A model generated the notes under the pieces. It was given only the letters and a program-made list of their open reading frames with translations, had not been told where the DNA came from and ran no database searches. The position numbers were made by a program, and so were the translations under genes. A stretch of DNA of 64,000 bases from Halicephalobus mephisto (Eukaryota > Nematoda > Chromadorea > Rhabditida > Panagrolaimidae): contig SWDT01000032.1 of NCBI GenBank assembly GCA_009193035.1, positions 1 to 64,000 on the forward strand, in the 5' to 3' direction. Below, one piece after another: positions 44,960 to 56,429 of the stretch; position 1 is the first letter of the stretch; each line of letters begins with the position of its first letter.

Positions 44960-46365
44960 ATGCCTGTGGCGATGGAAACGAAGAAGTTGATAGATCTGTC
45001 TTTCGAATTGCGAAATACATGGGAAATGAAATTAGAATCAAGAAGATTTCTAAAATCTCTCGAGTTGAAAGAAACTCCGAATTTGGCCGTGGATTGCAGA
45101 TTTATCCCATTGTTGTCGAGAAGAGCTCAGAATTTGACAAGTCTCCAACTGGCTTACATGATATCCGAAAATCAAAAAAAACAACTTCCATGGCCTTTGT
45201 ATTTTGTGAATTTTCATCAAGAAGATCCAATAATGAAGAAATGCAAAGAAAAGTGAGTTTTTTAAAATTATAAAAATTACGAAATTTCTCCTTTGATGAT
45301 TATTTCGTAATTATAAATTTAAAAAATCATTAACTTTATGAAATTTCTAGAATTTAAAATTTTTACTTTCATGATTATTTCGTAATTAGTTATAAATTAC
45401 AAAAATTACGAAATTTCTAGAATTTAAAATTTTCACTTTGATGATTATTTCGTAATTATAAATTACAAAAATCATTAACTTTATGAAATTTCTAGAATTT
45501 AAAATTTTTACTTTCATGATTATTTCGTAATTAGTTATAAATTACAAAAACCATTAATTTTATGAAATTTTTTCGATGAAATTTCTAGAATTCAAAATTT
45601 TTACTTTGATGATTATTTCGTAATTTTCGAAACTTTTGTCTTAATGAATTTGGAAATTTCTGAATAAGAATGAGGCATGAAATCCTCTTTTCGGATTGAT
45701 TTCCATATATAAAAAGACCTCTAGATATCCGAAAAATCACAACTAATGCTGAAACAACTTTTCAAAACTGATTAATTATTAATTTTCAGACACTTGGGAT
45801 CTTTGTCGAATCCTAGAAATCTCGGAGTAATAGTCAGTGATCAGAATTACACAGATTTGTTCGAAAAAGAAAAAATAATTTACTTGAGTCCAGATGCCGA
45901 AGAAGTGATTGAAACAATAGATCCTGAAAAAACATACATCATTGGAGGAATTGTGGACAGAGTTTTTGAAAAAGGAATTCCGAAATATGCTTCATTAGAG
46001 GCTTCTCAAGCAGATAAAGTTAAATCTCTAAGATTACCTCTTGATGAATTTATTGAGTAAGTTATTTAATTAAATAATTTTTAATTTTTGTTTTAGATGG
46101 AAATCAGGTACACAATTTTTGACGTTAGTAACAATGATGAAAATTTTTCAATTAAGTTACGAAAATGGCAATAATTGGAAAGAAACTTTTGAAAAGTTTG
46201 TTTTAATTTTTTTTATTTTTGTAAATTGTAATTTTTAGATTAATCCCGATGAGATATGTCAAAGGACCAGATGAGAAAAATTCCATCAGCAGAGAAGTCC
46301 ATCAATTGTTCAGGGAATACGATCGAGAAGTTCTTCGAATAGTTGAGGAAAAATTAGGAAATTGA
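44960..46365 (+). CDS. TRMT10C: TRMT10-family tRNA (purine-9 N1) methyltransferase
   Basis: Four exons join in phase: 44960-45252, 45790-46056, 46097-46195 and 46239-46365, total 261 residues. It is a SPOUT-fold methyltransferase that methylates position 9 of tRNA using S-adenosylmethionine. Family motifs are YLSPDAEEVIE, YIIGGIVDRV (cofactor loop), SLRLPLDEFIEWKSGTQFLT and the C-terminal WKETFEKLIPMRYVKG. The SLRLPLDE...LTLVTMMKIF layout resembles mitochondrial TRMT10C/MRPP1, a subunit of the mitochondrial RNase P complex, more than cytosolic TRMT10A, but this is by eye. No clear mitochondrial presequence is seen after ATG 44960; the frame stays open upstream, so an earlier exon may supply it. 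AATAAA is at 46397. Convergent with the Nup62 gene, whose stop is 90 nt away. Confidence 0.85.
45260..45640 (+). repeat. Intronic repeat (gatgattatttcgtaattat)
   Basis: Five imperfect units of about 62-85 nt containing tatgaaatttctagaattta plus aaatttttactttcatgatt fill the first TRMT10 intron. Confidence 0.8.
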
Positions 46366-46454
46366 TAGAATTTGTAAAACTTTGTTGAATTTACGAAATA
46401 AACTTTACAGTAACCTGTTACAGATTCTGTTTTCAACAAATGTAAAAACAATTT

Positions 46455-47469
46455 TCAGAGCTTATTTCTGATTTCAGCAATTTTCTTGGTAAGTGTTTCA
46501 CTTTGCTTGTCGACAAAAACGAGTTGTTCCATCTGAGAAGCAAGAATCTGCTGAATCTCTTCAAAAGTATCTGATCCCGTTTGTTCTTTACTTGTCGATT
46601 TTGAGATTGCTTCAACTTCCCTAACAAGAGTACCAACATCTTCTTCCAACTGCTGCATCTGAGCATCAGCAGACAAGAACATCTGGAGCAAATTCTGACG
46701 TTTAACATCACTAGTCTTCGCAAATTCGGAAGAATTCGAATCCATATCAGTAATCCCAAGTTGTTTCTCAAGACCAGCAACAACATCTGTGATTTCCTTC
46801 AAAAGGACATTGATTGTCTCAGTTTCACTGACACACTTGTCCTTTTCCTTCTCCAGTGTAACAAGTTCTTCATTCGCAAGCGTAATCTAAAAATACAAAT
46901 TATTTTCCAAATTAATATTCATTTCCAATATAGGAGTTCATTTAGGAACAATTTCCCTAACAAATAAGTCCCAAAAAAGCATTGACAACGTTCATTATGT
47001 TAATCGACAATTCAGGTTTAGTCTTTTTGGAATTATAATTGACCATAAAAATTAATGATTTTAATACTGAAATCACGCACACCCTCAGTCCTGTATTACT
47101 ATTAAAGTTAATAAAATTCTGATATAGAAAAGTGAAATAATATAGCTATTCTAAATATCATAAAAAATCGAACATTGATTTCTAAATAGAACGAAATAGA
47201 TTATTTTCGCAGAAATAACTCGTTTAATCAAGGTTACGTTTCATTAACGAAATAAAACCAAAACTGACCTTGCTCTGATTGTCACGGAGAACCTTGTCAT
47301 AATCATTAACGTAGTGAGAATCAGCGAGGAATTGTTTGTTAAGTATTTCAAATTCATCCACAAGACGACGAACTTGTTTATTGAATTCATTAAAAGTCAT
47401 CGGAGAATCAGAAGACGTGGTAGCCGTTGTGGCAGTGGTGGCGGTAGTTGGGAGTTGACTTCCGAGCAT
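46455..47469 (-). CDS. npp-11: Nup62/Nsp1 C-terminal coiled-coil protein (short nucleoporin p62)
   Basis: Exons 47469-47269 and 46886-46455 join in phase 0, total 210 residues. It matches the C-terminal coiled-coil domain of nucleoporin p62 (MTFNEFNKQVRRLVDEFE, then long heptad-rich helices with QMEQLVFVDKQSETL near the end). This domain forms the Nup62-Nup58-Nup54 channel complex. Only a short Thr/Ala run (TTATTATTATTSSD) precedes it; the FG-repeat region that normally occupies the N-terminal half is absent. The ATG follows TTTCTAG directly and lies 112 nt after the rfc-2 stop, so there is no room for a missing 5' exon between the two genes. This suggests either an FG-less protein or an N-terminal part lost or encoded elsewhere. 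Confidence 0.82.
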
Positions 47470-47581
47470 CTAGAAATCATTAAAAATATATAAAAAATAA
47501 CAAAAATATCAAATAGTTTTTAACTATTATTTTAGGCATATAAATAGAGATCAAATTTATCCGTATTTTCACAAGACAGAT
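47470..47581 (-). promoter_or_regulatory. Intercistronic region of a probable operon (SL2-type)
   Basis: 112 nt separate the rfc-2 stop codon from the Nup62 ATG on the same strand. The downstream ATG is immediately preceded by TTTCTAG and a U-rich stretch (TATTTTTGTTATTTTTTATA in transcript sense). Nematode operons typically have about 100-nt spacing and SL2 trans-splicing at just such a site. Confidence 0.6.
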
Positions 47582-48686
47582 TTAAGAACGAGCCAGTTCT
47601 CCCTGTTTCATACAAAGTCTGGCGGATAATCCACCAAGTTGGACTCTTCCACTGATTCCTTGGACCGCCAATGTGTGAGTTTTCGCGATTTCTTTGATGA
47701 ATTCCAGCTTCAAAATTTCCGGGATGTCGACAAACTTGACGATTCTGCTCATCGTGGAGAGTATGTCGTCGGTTGAATATCCCATTTTGTAGAGTTTATC
47801 CAACTTGACAAAAGCGTGTTTCAAATTGCCGTGAACACAGTCTTCAAAATAGTCACGCATCATGTCAGGATGGGGTTCGTCGCAGACCTTGTAGACGTTT
47901 TCGGCGTTCACCAATCCATAGCCGGAGAAGGTACATTGGAGATTATTCAAAGCCTGTCTCATGTCTCCTTGGGCTGTGAACAGAATGGCTTCGATTCCGT
48001 CTTCGGTGTAGTTTACGTTCTCCATTTTACAGATTTCAACAAGTCTTTTCGTCATTTGCTTGTCCGTCAACTTGGCGTACTTGACCAAGGCACATCGGGA
48101 TTGGAGGGGTTCGATAATTTTGTCGCTCTGGTTGCACGCAAAAGCGAATCTCGTCGTCGAGGAGTACATTTCCATGATCCGACGAAGGGCTTGCTGAGCG
48201 CCTTCGGTCATGCTGTCAGCTTCATCTAAAATGATTATTTTGTGTCTTCCAGCTGGTAAAGTTGCTTTCTTCTGCGCGAATCCTTTGATTCTATTTCTTA
48301 CAGTATCAATGCCACTGAAACAACGGATTAGGTGATGATTAAAGAGATATATAAAGTCACCGGTCATCAGAAGCGTTCAATTCTAAAACGGCGTCCTTGA
48401 CAGCGGATCCGAGCATGTCCCTGGCCAAGGCCCAGATACTTGTCGTCTTGCCACATCCCGGGGGCCCCTGAAGACGTTTATTCCATATATCGGAAATTCA
48501 ATATAAACCCTACTGAGATGATCAAACTCGGAATATGACCAAGAACGGCGAATTCCTTCAATCTAGCGATCGTGGCCTCGTTCCCAACGACATCGTCTAA
48601 GGTTTTTGGGCGGTATTTCTCGATCCTACAGTGGTTATAATCATTAAAAAATAGAACTAAATAAAAACAAACCAAGGAACACTCAT
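47582..48686 (-). CDS. rfc-2: Replication factor C subunit 2 (clamp loader)
   Basis: Four exons join in phase: 48686-48673 (14 nt, MSVPW), 48625-48514, 48467-48361 and 48314-47582, total 321 residues. It is an AAA+ subunit of the RFC clamp loader, which opens and loads the PCNA ring at primer-template junctions in the nucleus. Features are the N-terminal box [17 protein letters not shown], Walker [10 protein letters not shown] (residues 43-51), Walker B LDEAD (107-111), the arginine-finger SRC (150-152), sensor-type [15 protein letters not shown] and KVCDEPHP. The pattern [15 protein letters not shown] and YTEDGIEAI fits human RFC2 best. It is the first gene of the presumed operon with the Nup62 gene. 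Confidence 0.94.
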
Positions 48687-48799
48687 TTTTAAAATAACTG
48701 AAGACCGACGGAGGAATCAGCGCGGGAAGATTTCGAAAAAGCACCTCATTTTTTCGCGTCGAGACACATTCACTATCGCCTGCAGCGAGACAACGATTG

Positions 48800-49380
48800 T
48801 AGAAATTGTTTCTTTTACCTAAAATATTCATCTTTTTTTTTATTTCATTATTATTTCGATTACCTATTTTTATACTTTTTATATCAAAGAAAGTAAAGAA
48901 TATTTTTTAACTTCTATTACGTTGTTTCTGTTATTTTTAAATTAGATATCTTTTACCTAAAATATTCATCATGTTTTTATTTCATTATTATTTTGATTAC
49001 TTATTTTTTATACTTTTTATATCAAAGAAAGTAAAGAATGTTTTTTAACTTCTATTACGTTGTTTTTAAGTTAGATATCTTTTATCTAAAATATTCATTG
49101 TGTTTTTATTTCCTTCATTATCGGTTTAGTTATCCACATTTCATGTTTTGTGTATCAAAAATAGAATAAACTGTTTTTACATCAACTTCTATTTCGTTAT
49201 TTTTACCATTTTCCAATCTGATATTTTTTACCTAAACTGTCCATTGTGTTTTTCTTTTATAATTATTTTAACTGCTTAGATTTTATATTTTTTACATCAA
49301 AGATAAAGTGAAATGTGTCTTACTAAATTCAATTTCGTTATTTTTAATATTTTTCAAATTGATAAATCATGATCGGGATT
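48800..49380. repeat. About 130-nt tandem repeat upstream of rfc-2
   Basis: About four units with cttttacctaaaatattcat, tttttatatcaaagaaagta and aacttctattacgttgtttt start near 48,818, 48,950, 49,080 and 49,225. Similarity decays to the right. The first unit overlaps the rfc-2 promoter region. Confidence 0.8.
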
Positions 49381-50455
49381 TTCGGTTTTTAAATTTCCGA
49401 AATGTGAATTTTGTGAATGTTCGAGATTACTTCGTGTTAAAATTTTAAATTTTTGCATTTATCAAATTAGAATTTTCTAAAAGCTCCTAACTTCTTAGAA
49501 AACCTTAAAGAAGTCTTCCAGCATCTCGTGGAAGTTTCCAGAATCCTGCATAATCTTCCAAAACCATCTTAAATCTGAAATTTAAAAATTGCGCAAATTG
49601 GAATTTCGAAAGTGTTTTTGACAATTTCGTGCTAAACTTTGTTTTTCATTTTTTCACATAAATTTGAAATTGTCTGTTTCTAGAATCCCGAAGTGTCTTA
49701 TATGAGGCTTCTGGAATCCTGTATTTCCTGAAATAGTTTCAAACCTCAAATTTCAAAACTTTCGGAACACAAATCTGGGACAATTTCGAACAACATCTGT
49801 TTTCGATTTTACGGGACTGATTCATCCTTCGTTTTCATTCCAAGTTTTATTCGTTTTTTGTAAAATCCACATTTCGACTTTCAATAACTTTTATTAATTA
49901 ATCCAACTTGAAGTACAGTAACTTTGCTCTTCTTCGACGGAATAATGATAAAGCAAGACCGATGATGTAATCCAAAAAGAAATTTAAAAAAGCAAAAAAA
50001 CACGCTCTATTTCGAGAGATTTTTCATCTTTGTTCCATTTTATCAAAATTAACAATCAAAATTAAAAGTCGAATTTTGAAGTTTTCAATGTCAAACTTTG
50101 ATGACCAACTTTGATGACCAACTTTGACTTCAAGTTCTGACTGTCAACTTGGATAAGACGAAACATAGATGTTAATTATGCTACTGGAAATCAAGGCTCA
50201 AAGTAACTAGTGATTTTTGTGGATTACAGTAATACAAAAAAATTAAAATTAAAACGATTATTAGTCGTTTTAGAAAGTAATACGCGAATAACGCTCGGAA
50301 GCAGTGCCGACTACCTTGATGACAGTAATAACTAAAAACAAAAATTTTCGTTTTAAGAGGCAGGAAGTAATAATACTGTATTTTTCCTAGTAGAAGGACG
50401 GCTTCCGCGCGAATTTTGTTCGAAAAATCAGGATATGGGATTCTGAATTATAAAA
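49381..50455. other. Gap between rfc-2 and the arrestin gene
   Basis: Unique A/T-rich sequence with ttctagaatcccgaagtgt-like scraps. gatgaccaactttgatgacc is a short direct repeat near 50,100. No gene is seen. Confidence 0.4.
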
Positions 50456-52407
50456 TTATTCTTCAATTTTGTTTTCATGGTGAATAGTTGTGGATTCTGT
50501 GGTTTTTTGAACTTCAACTCTGACACCATTTTCATCAGTGTAACTGTAATTTTCGATCACTTTTTCAGTATGAGCATCTCCTTCATCGTATTCTACCGTA
50601 GTTACGGTTTTAACGTTACCGTTTTCTTCGTTAATTTCTGGATTTTTATTTTGATTTTCATTTAACTCTGGATTTTTATTTTCTTCATGAATAACAACAC
50701 TGTCGGAATCTTTTTCTTCCACAATGCCCTGAGGGGATTCTGATACTTCGACAACTTGAGGACATTTAATCGTTTCGACTGATTCTTGAACAAGTTTTGG
50801 ATGATGTTTTTCTTCGTTATGAACAATAACGATCTCTTCTTTGGTCAAGATAACTTTGTCGCCATTGGGCAAATCACTAATTTCGACACTTTTATTTAAT
50901 TCAACATCTCCATTGGCAGTTATTGTCAATTCATGTTCTGGTTCATCCATGATCGAAACAACAGGTGGTGGAGATTCCATATAGACAGGATATCTAGGTT
51001 CAAATTTAAATGGAGCATTAACGGCTTTTTTGTCTGATTCATCAACTTCATGAAAATTTTGAAGACCTCCAACAAATGGCCTAAATTCCACTCCATGTTC
51101 ATATAATGGAATAGGATGAATATTAATCGGAACATCAATCAAAATTTTGTTTCCTAATCCAATTTGAATACTGTAATTAATTTTCAAAAATGGTTGTTTT
51201 CTCATTTTCAATGTTGCCGTACTTGGAGATTGAAGTAGTTGACTTACTGGATTATCTCTGTCGATTTTAAATTCTGGAGTTGTTGGTAAAGAAGGTTCTG
51301 GTTGTATCGTCGTCGATGGAACAGGTGGAATCGTCAAAAAATTAACTTGATCAAGTTGAAAAATTCCTTTTCCTTTTTGAACATCTGTTTTTTCTAATTT
51401 TCTTAAAATTAACGTCCTATGAGGCACAATTGGTTTTCCACGTTTTTTTTCTCCTTCTCCATCAGCTTTTGAAACATGATCAACTAATTTAACTTCGATT
51501 TGATCTAGGATTTTTGGATTTCTATTATTTATCGAAAAAGTTCCGATTACTCGTTCTCCAGGAGCATAGGCTGTTTTTGGAAGGACAAGTTTAGCAGCCA
51601 CTTTTCCTCTACAACAACACGATCCATAAGTTGTGACTTCTTCAATCTCAATAGGTTCAGAATGAGGAGGCAAAAGTTCATGTAATTCCGGAGGCGAAAT
51701 AACAGTAAATCCTTTTTTGATTACGTATTGAGTCTAAAATCAAAAAATAAATAAATTTTAAAAATAAAATCAGAAAATAAATTTAAAAAAATCAAAAAAT
51801 AAATAAATCTAAAAAATAAAATCAGAAAATTAATTTAAAGAAATTAAAAATAAATAAATCTAAAAAAAAACAAATTTTCAAAAAATTAAAAAATAAATAA
51901 TTTTCAAAAAATTAAAAATAAATAATTTTCAAAAATTAAAAAATAAATAATTTTTAAAAATTAAAAAATAAATAATTTTCAAAAATAAAAACTTACAGCA
52001 TCAACTTCATCTGTGATAAGTGTAGCTCTCGCAAAATACCGTATAAATGCTTGTGGACTTTCATAACTTGTCGGACATCCCTTAGGCAATGGAAATTGGA
52101 AAGGCAAAGAATACGTAAAATTAGCAACCCATGGGAAATGTCCTGGTTCTGGCCTTCCAGGTGGTCTTTCCAAAAGAATAAAATCTTTATCAAAAAATAC
52201 TTTTTCTATTTCTGCATTTTTAGCATGATCACCTAACCAACATGCTCTTCCTTTAAATTGAATTCTAATAACTTTGATAGTTATTTGTTTTTGAAGTTTA
52301 GCTTTAATAGATCCTGTAATTAATTCTCCTCCGTGAAATACTGGGTCTTCTCCAGCGTCAAATTCAATTTCAAATCGGTCAAATACCTCTGAAGCCGGAA
52401 GCGACAT
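50456..52407 (-). CDS. Arrestin-domain-containing protein (alpha-arrestin)
   Basis: Exons 52407-51997 and 51733-50456 join in phase 0, total 562 residues. The N-terminal arrestin lobe begins DRFEIEFDAGEDPVFHGGEL with the loop GHFPWVANFTYSLPFQFPLP and the strand FIRYFARATLIT. The C-terminal lobe runs from CRGKVAAKLVLPKTAYAPGE through PFLKINYSIQIGLG to IPINIHPIP-like strands. A long acidic, Val/Glu/Asn-rich tail of about 200 residues follows, with repeated NKNPELNENQNKNPEINEE-type segments. Alpha-arrestins adapt receptors and transporters to ubiquitin-dependent endocytosis; no PPxY motif is evident, so partner recruitment may differ. Nematodes have many such arrd genes and I do not assign one. 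Confidence 0.9.
51740..51995 (-). repeat. Intronic A/T repeat in the arrestin gene
   Basis: The single intron consists of aaaaaataaataaattttaa-type units, about ten copies of 20-25 nt. Confidence 0.7.
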
Positions 52408-52499
52408 TCTCGTCGATGCCTAAAGTACAAAAATTATAAAAATCGTAAATCATGTTTTTAAAACACGAATAATGAAACAACTACAACACAGAATTCCTG

Positions 52500-52815
52500 G
52501 AACCAAACCTAACTGAACGGAACCAATGCGTAAGAGTCCTTGATTACGGTTTTTATATTATTTGATTCTGAGCATAATCGATGGTGGGATTGCATTTTAA
52601 CAGAAGATTGATTCTAATTAAATATAGTCAACATAATAATATTTTTTAACTAAAAACAAACATGATCAAAACACGTTGATTATATTCAACTAGAATCTAT
52701 CTTCTGTCAGAATGCAATCCTGTCATCGATTGTGCTCAGTTAGAGTCAAATAATGTGAAAACCGTAATCAAGGAATCTTATGCATTGATTCCATTCGGTT
52801 AGACCTGATTTCAGA
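52500..52815. mobile_element. MITE-like palindrome upstream of the arrestin gene
   Basis: Two arms of about 150 nt are inverted copies of each other. Left aacctaactgaacggaacca and cttgattacggtttt match the reverse complement of right gattccattcggttagacct and aaaaccgtaatcaagg, continuing through aatcgatg and acagaaga. No coding capacity. This is a typical non-autonomous DNA transposon; the termini and target duplication could not be fixed. Confidence 0.75.
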
Positions 52816-54000
52816 AAACTTGTATAAAAATATTTCCACGAAATGGTCTCGAGAGGAATTTCCAAAAGTTGTTAAAAACTTTAAAAAGTAAATAATCTTC
52901 ATTTTGAGGAATAATTATTTCCTAATTTTATACAATTTCGTAATTATTCATGTTATAAAAAATAAAAACAATTATTTCCAAAAACATTCTAAAACAAAAA
53001 ATTTATAATTTTGGTTTTCCGCAGTGATTATTTCCTAATTTTATACAATTTCGTAATTATTCATATGTTATAAAAAAAATAAAAATAATTATTTCCAAAA
53101 ATGGTCTCGAGAGGAATTTCCAAAATTTAAAAAACCTTCCACGATAGTCATTTAGTGATTTTACAAAATTTCATAATTTTTTAGAATTATATTTTTCTTA
53201 AATTTATCCAAAAATCTCTTGATCAAACTACATAAAATTTTAAAAAACTATTTTTGAAAATCGATTTTTATAAAAATAATATTAAAAAAGTAAACAAAAA
53301 CAGAAAAATCAGGTTTTTTATAAAAAAATACAAATTTTTTAGGAAAACAGAATTCAAGATTCCTAGATCGGTAAATCCTCCCGAAAAACACTTTCAATCT
53401 CCGATGAAAAAAAATATTCAAAGCTCTCAAAAAAAAGTGTAAAAACCATCGCGAAAATTTTCTAAGGTAACATTTTTGAAAAATTTTTATATCAACAAGA
53501 ACCCAAAACCACAATAACAGTCATAAATTCACTTTTTCGCGCGGAAGGTCGGACATCTACGTCGAAAAAAAATCGAAAAATTGCATTGTTAGTAATAGTA
53601 GGTTTAGTGACTCGCGACCTTGTTGCAATTTGAGAACAGACACGTAAAATATAATCAATTTAAAAAAGTAAAATCAACGTAAAAAATATATATATATAAT
53701 TCAAAAAAATACATATATAAAAATCCTAAAAAAATACATATATAAAAATCCTAAAAAAATACGTATAAATTTTTAAAAATAAAATCAAGTTTAAAAAATA
53801 CAATCATCTTTAAAAAAAGCGCAATAGACTTTTAAAATATAATTAATTTTTAGAATATAATGGATTTTTAAAATATAATTAATTTTTAAAATACAATGAA
53901 TTTTTAAAATATAATGGATTTTTAAAAATTTGTAGTAAGATATAAAGCAAAAAAGAGCAAAAATGTCAGGCCAATCTATTGAGGTCACAAACGAGGTCGG
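52816..54000. other. Gap with ggtctcgagaggaatttcca repeats
   Basis: Two copies of aaatggtctcgagaggaatt (about 52,840 and 53,100) flank two copies of a gattatttcctaatttta patch. 53,680-53,930 holds aaaaatacatatataaaaat and ttttaaaatataatggattt units. No gene is supported. Confidence 0.45.
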
Positions 54001-56004
54001 ACTCCAGCGCAGTAATGAATGAGGGATCGCTGTTTGGCTCTTTGCCACAAATTCCTTGTCTTGCTGACTCTTCCCGCACAGGACCCCGATTGATCGAGCC
54101 AGATAAGAGTTAGTTGAATGCACAAAAGTGTTTACGAGTTGTTACACTTGGAAACCGTAAATCAATACATTTTTTTACTACAAAAATAGGAATAATTCAA
54201 CTACTGCCAAGGTATTAAAAAATAAAAAAATAAATTTAAATAAAAAATATTTAAAAATAAATTTAAATAAGAAAAATTGAAAAATAAATTTTAATAAAAA
54301 AATATTTAAAAATAAATTTTAATAAAAAAATATTAAAAAATAAATTTAAATAAAAAATACTTAAAAATGTTTAAAAATAAATTTAAATTTTAAAAAATTG
54401 AAAAATAAATTTTAAAAACATAAAAAAATAAATTTAAATAAAAAAGTATTAAAAAATTTCGAAATATAAAAAAAATAAAAAAATAAATTTAAATAAAAAT
54501 TATCCTAAAAAGCTTTAAAAATGGATTATTTTAGGGTATTTTGAATTTTTTTGGATTTTTAATGTTTTTTTTAAATTCTAAAAATTAGTGAATTTTGATT
54601 TCCAAATGAGAATAAACCAAACATCCCAAAAATCGAGACCGGATTATTTTGTGGTTGTTCCGAATCCAGAAAACAAAGCAAAACCGCCAGTTGGAGAAAG
54701 ATGGATGAGAGCTGAGCTAATAATGTTTGCGAAATCCGCCAGGTGACTGGATTTTGTTCAATATGCTTGACTTAAGACTCGATGGAATGGTTTTGAAACT
54801 GATCAATAATCGATAGAAAACAAAAAATTCCGACTAATTATAAACACCTGTTTTGAAAAAATCCCGAAAGATCCGGAGGTAATTAAGTAATTGGATTTTA
54901 TAATAGTTGGTCCTTTGCGGAATTTAGTCCCTATGTCGAGGTCTGTAAAAAGGTCAACATCAAAATCAAAGTTAAATTTGCAAGTTGTCCGTAATACTCT
55001 GGCAAATAAGTCGACATCAAAATAAAACCCGCATTTTGCTCGCAACATTATCCCAGACCTATCTATTTAATTGCGAAAAAAATTGAATTCAACTTTGACT
55101 TTGATGTTGATCGTTTTACGTCTTGAGATTGACTTTATAAAACTGTGGTGATTTTTGCCTTTTGGGCTAGTTTTTAAGATAACTTAAAATGACAATAATG
55201 CCAAAAAGACCAATTTTAAAGAATCTGAAACCAGGGAAAGTAAAAAAAACTATCCTAAAAATTCGAATGTCCCATAATCTACTTTTTTATCTTTGTAAAC
55301 CGATTTTTTATCTTTAAAGTAGCCTAAAACACCCATTGTAACAAAAATTATTTAAAAAGTGAATCATTCCACAGTTGCTTCCTTGGGACATTTGACTTTT
55401 TTGAATAAAATTGATTTCGAAAATTTTCAAAAATCAGTTTTTTGGTCCTTAGAATGCCCTAATATGCTGGTAAAAACTGATTTTAAAAATCCAAAATCAA
55501 TCTTACTCAAGAGGATCAAATGTCCCAAAGGAGCAATTTCGAATATTTATTCTAATTTCCTTTAAAAATAAATTCCTACTCAAAACATCGTTAAACGTCC
55601 ATTATCGAAATAGAAACCAACCAAAACAAAGAATTTCGTTCATTTCCAACAACAAATTTAGTCAACGAAAATCCTCTCCAAATCGAAAAGCAAATAATCC
55701 CCGTGTTCCTTCCGTGAATCACAACTACTCGCAAATTTGGAAATACTAGTCGAGATAGATCAAACAAACTTTTCGAGAGAACAATGCACTGAGAATTTTG
55801 TTTCGCAATCAATTTTAGTCGTTACTTGACAAGTTTTGATGACTTCGACGACCCAAGTACGTGATTTCCGAAATAACAAGATTTTACGAGATAATATATA
55901 AGTTTTAATTTCCCTATGAATAAAACTTTTTCATTGGTCTTTTCACGGACAATAAAGAAACCAATGTTTCAATTATCGCCTTAGGGGGTTATTCCATCCA
56001 CTTC
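54001..56004. other. Gap, no gene supported
   Basis: 54,000-54,120 is unique and less A/T rich, but its minus-strand open frame has no recognised family. 54,210-54,520 is low-complexity aaaataaatttaaataaaaa. 54,930-55,060 is related to the 140-nt repeat at 23.2-23.8 kb (gctcgcaacatt, gtcgacatcaaa). The rest is unremarkable. Confidence 0.4.
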
Positions 56005-56051
56005 GGAGATGAAAAAGGATTCAGAATATCTCCTTTTACGTGGGATATCAC

Positions 56052-56123
56052 GGCTGAGTGGTCTAGTGGTATGATTTTCGCTTAGGGTGCGAGAGGTCCC
56101 GGTTTCGATCACCGGCTCAGCCC
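56052..56123 (+). tRNA. tRNA-Pro (anticodon AGG)
   Basis: 72 nt fold as a cloverleaf. Acceptor stem GGCTGAG/CTCAGCC is perfect, the D arm is of the TGGTCTAGTGGTATGA type, the anticodon stem-loop TTCGC-TTAGGGT-GCGAG gives anticodon AGG, and the T arm is CCGGT-TTCGATC-ACCGG. The intragenic box B is intact. No intron and no encoded CCA. Confidence 0.93.
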
Positions 56124-56305
56124 GATGTTTTTGCCCCATTAAAGATAGAATTTTTAAATTTTTTTTAAAACTAACCAAAAATAAGATTCGCTCCTGATAA
56201 ACAAATTTGTCAGTCTTCGAAGACCTAAAAGAATAAAAAATAAAATTTAACTTTTCAGTGAAGGAAAAAACATTCCCATGTTTATCTCCTGAGGGCAAAA
56301 ACATC

Positions 56306-56377
56306 GGGCTGAGCCGGTGATCGAAACCGGGACCTCTCGCACCCTAAGCGAAAATCATACCACTAGACCACTCAGCC
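56306..56377 (-). tRNA. tRNA-Pro (anticodon AGG), inverted twin
   Basis: Reverse complement identical over all 72 nt to the tRNA at 56052-56123. The two genes point towards each other with about 180 nt between them. Confidence 0.93.
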
Positions 56378-56429
56378 GATGTATTTCAACACAACTGAGA
56401 GATTCTGAATCCTTTTTCATCTCCGAGAT

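Larger units (their letters stand above)
56005..56425. repeat. Inverted repeat carrying two tRNA genes
   Basis: Arms of about 140 nt, 56,005-56,140 and 56,290-56,425, are inverted. They share cggagatgaaaaaggattca upstream of each tRNA, the tRNA itself, and cccgatgtttttgccc at its 3' side. Flanks between the shared block and the tRNA have diverged, while the tRNA parts are identical. Confidence 0.85.

Noticed and set aside
53791..54123. 110-codon minus-strand open frame at the less A/T-rich patch
   Set aside because: Half of it is A/T repeat (YILKIHYILK-type), and the rest has no recognised family.
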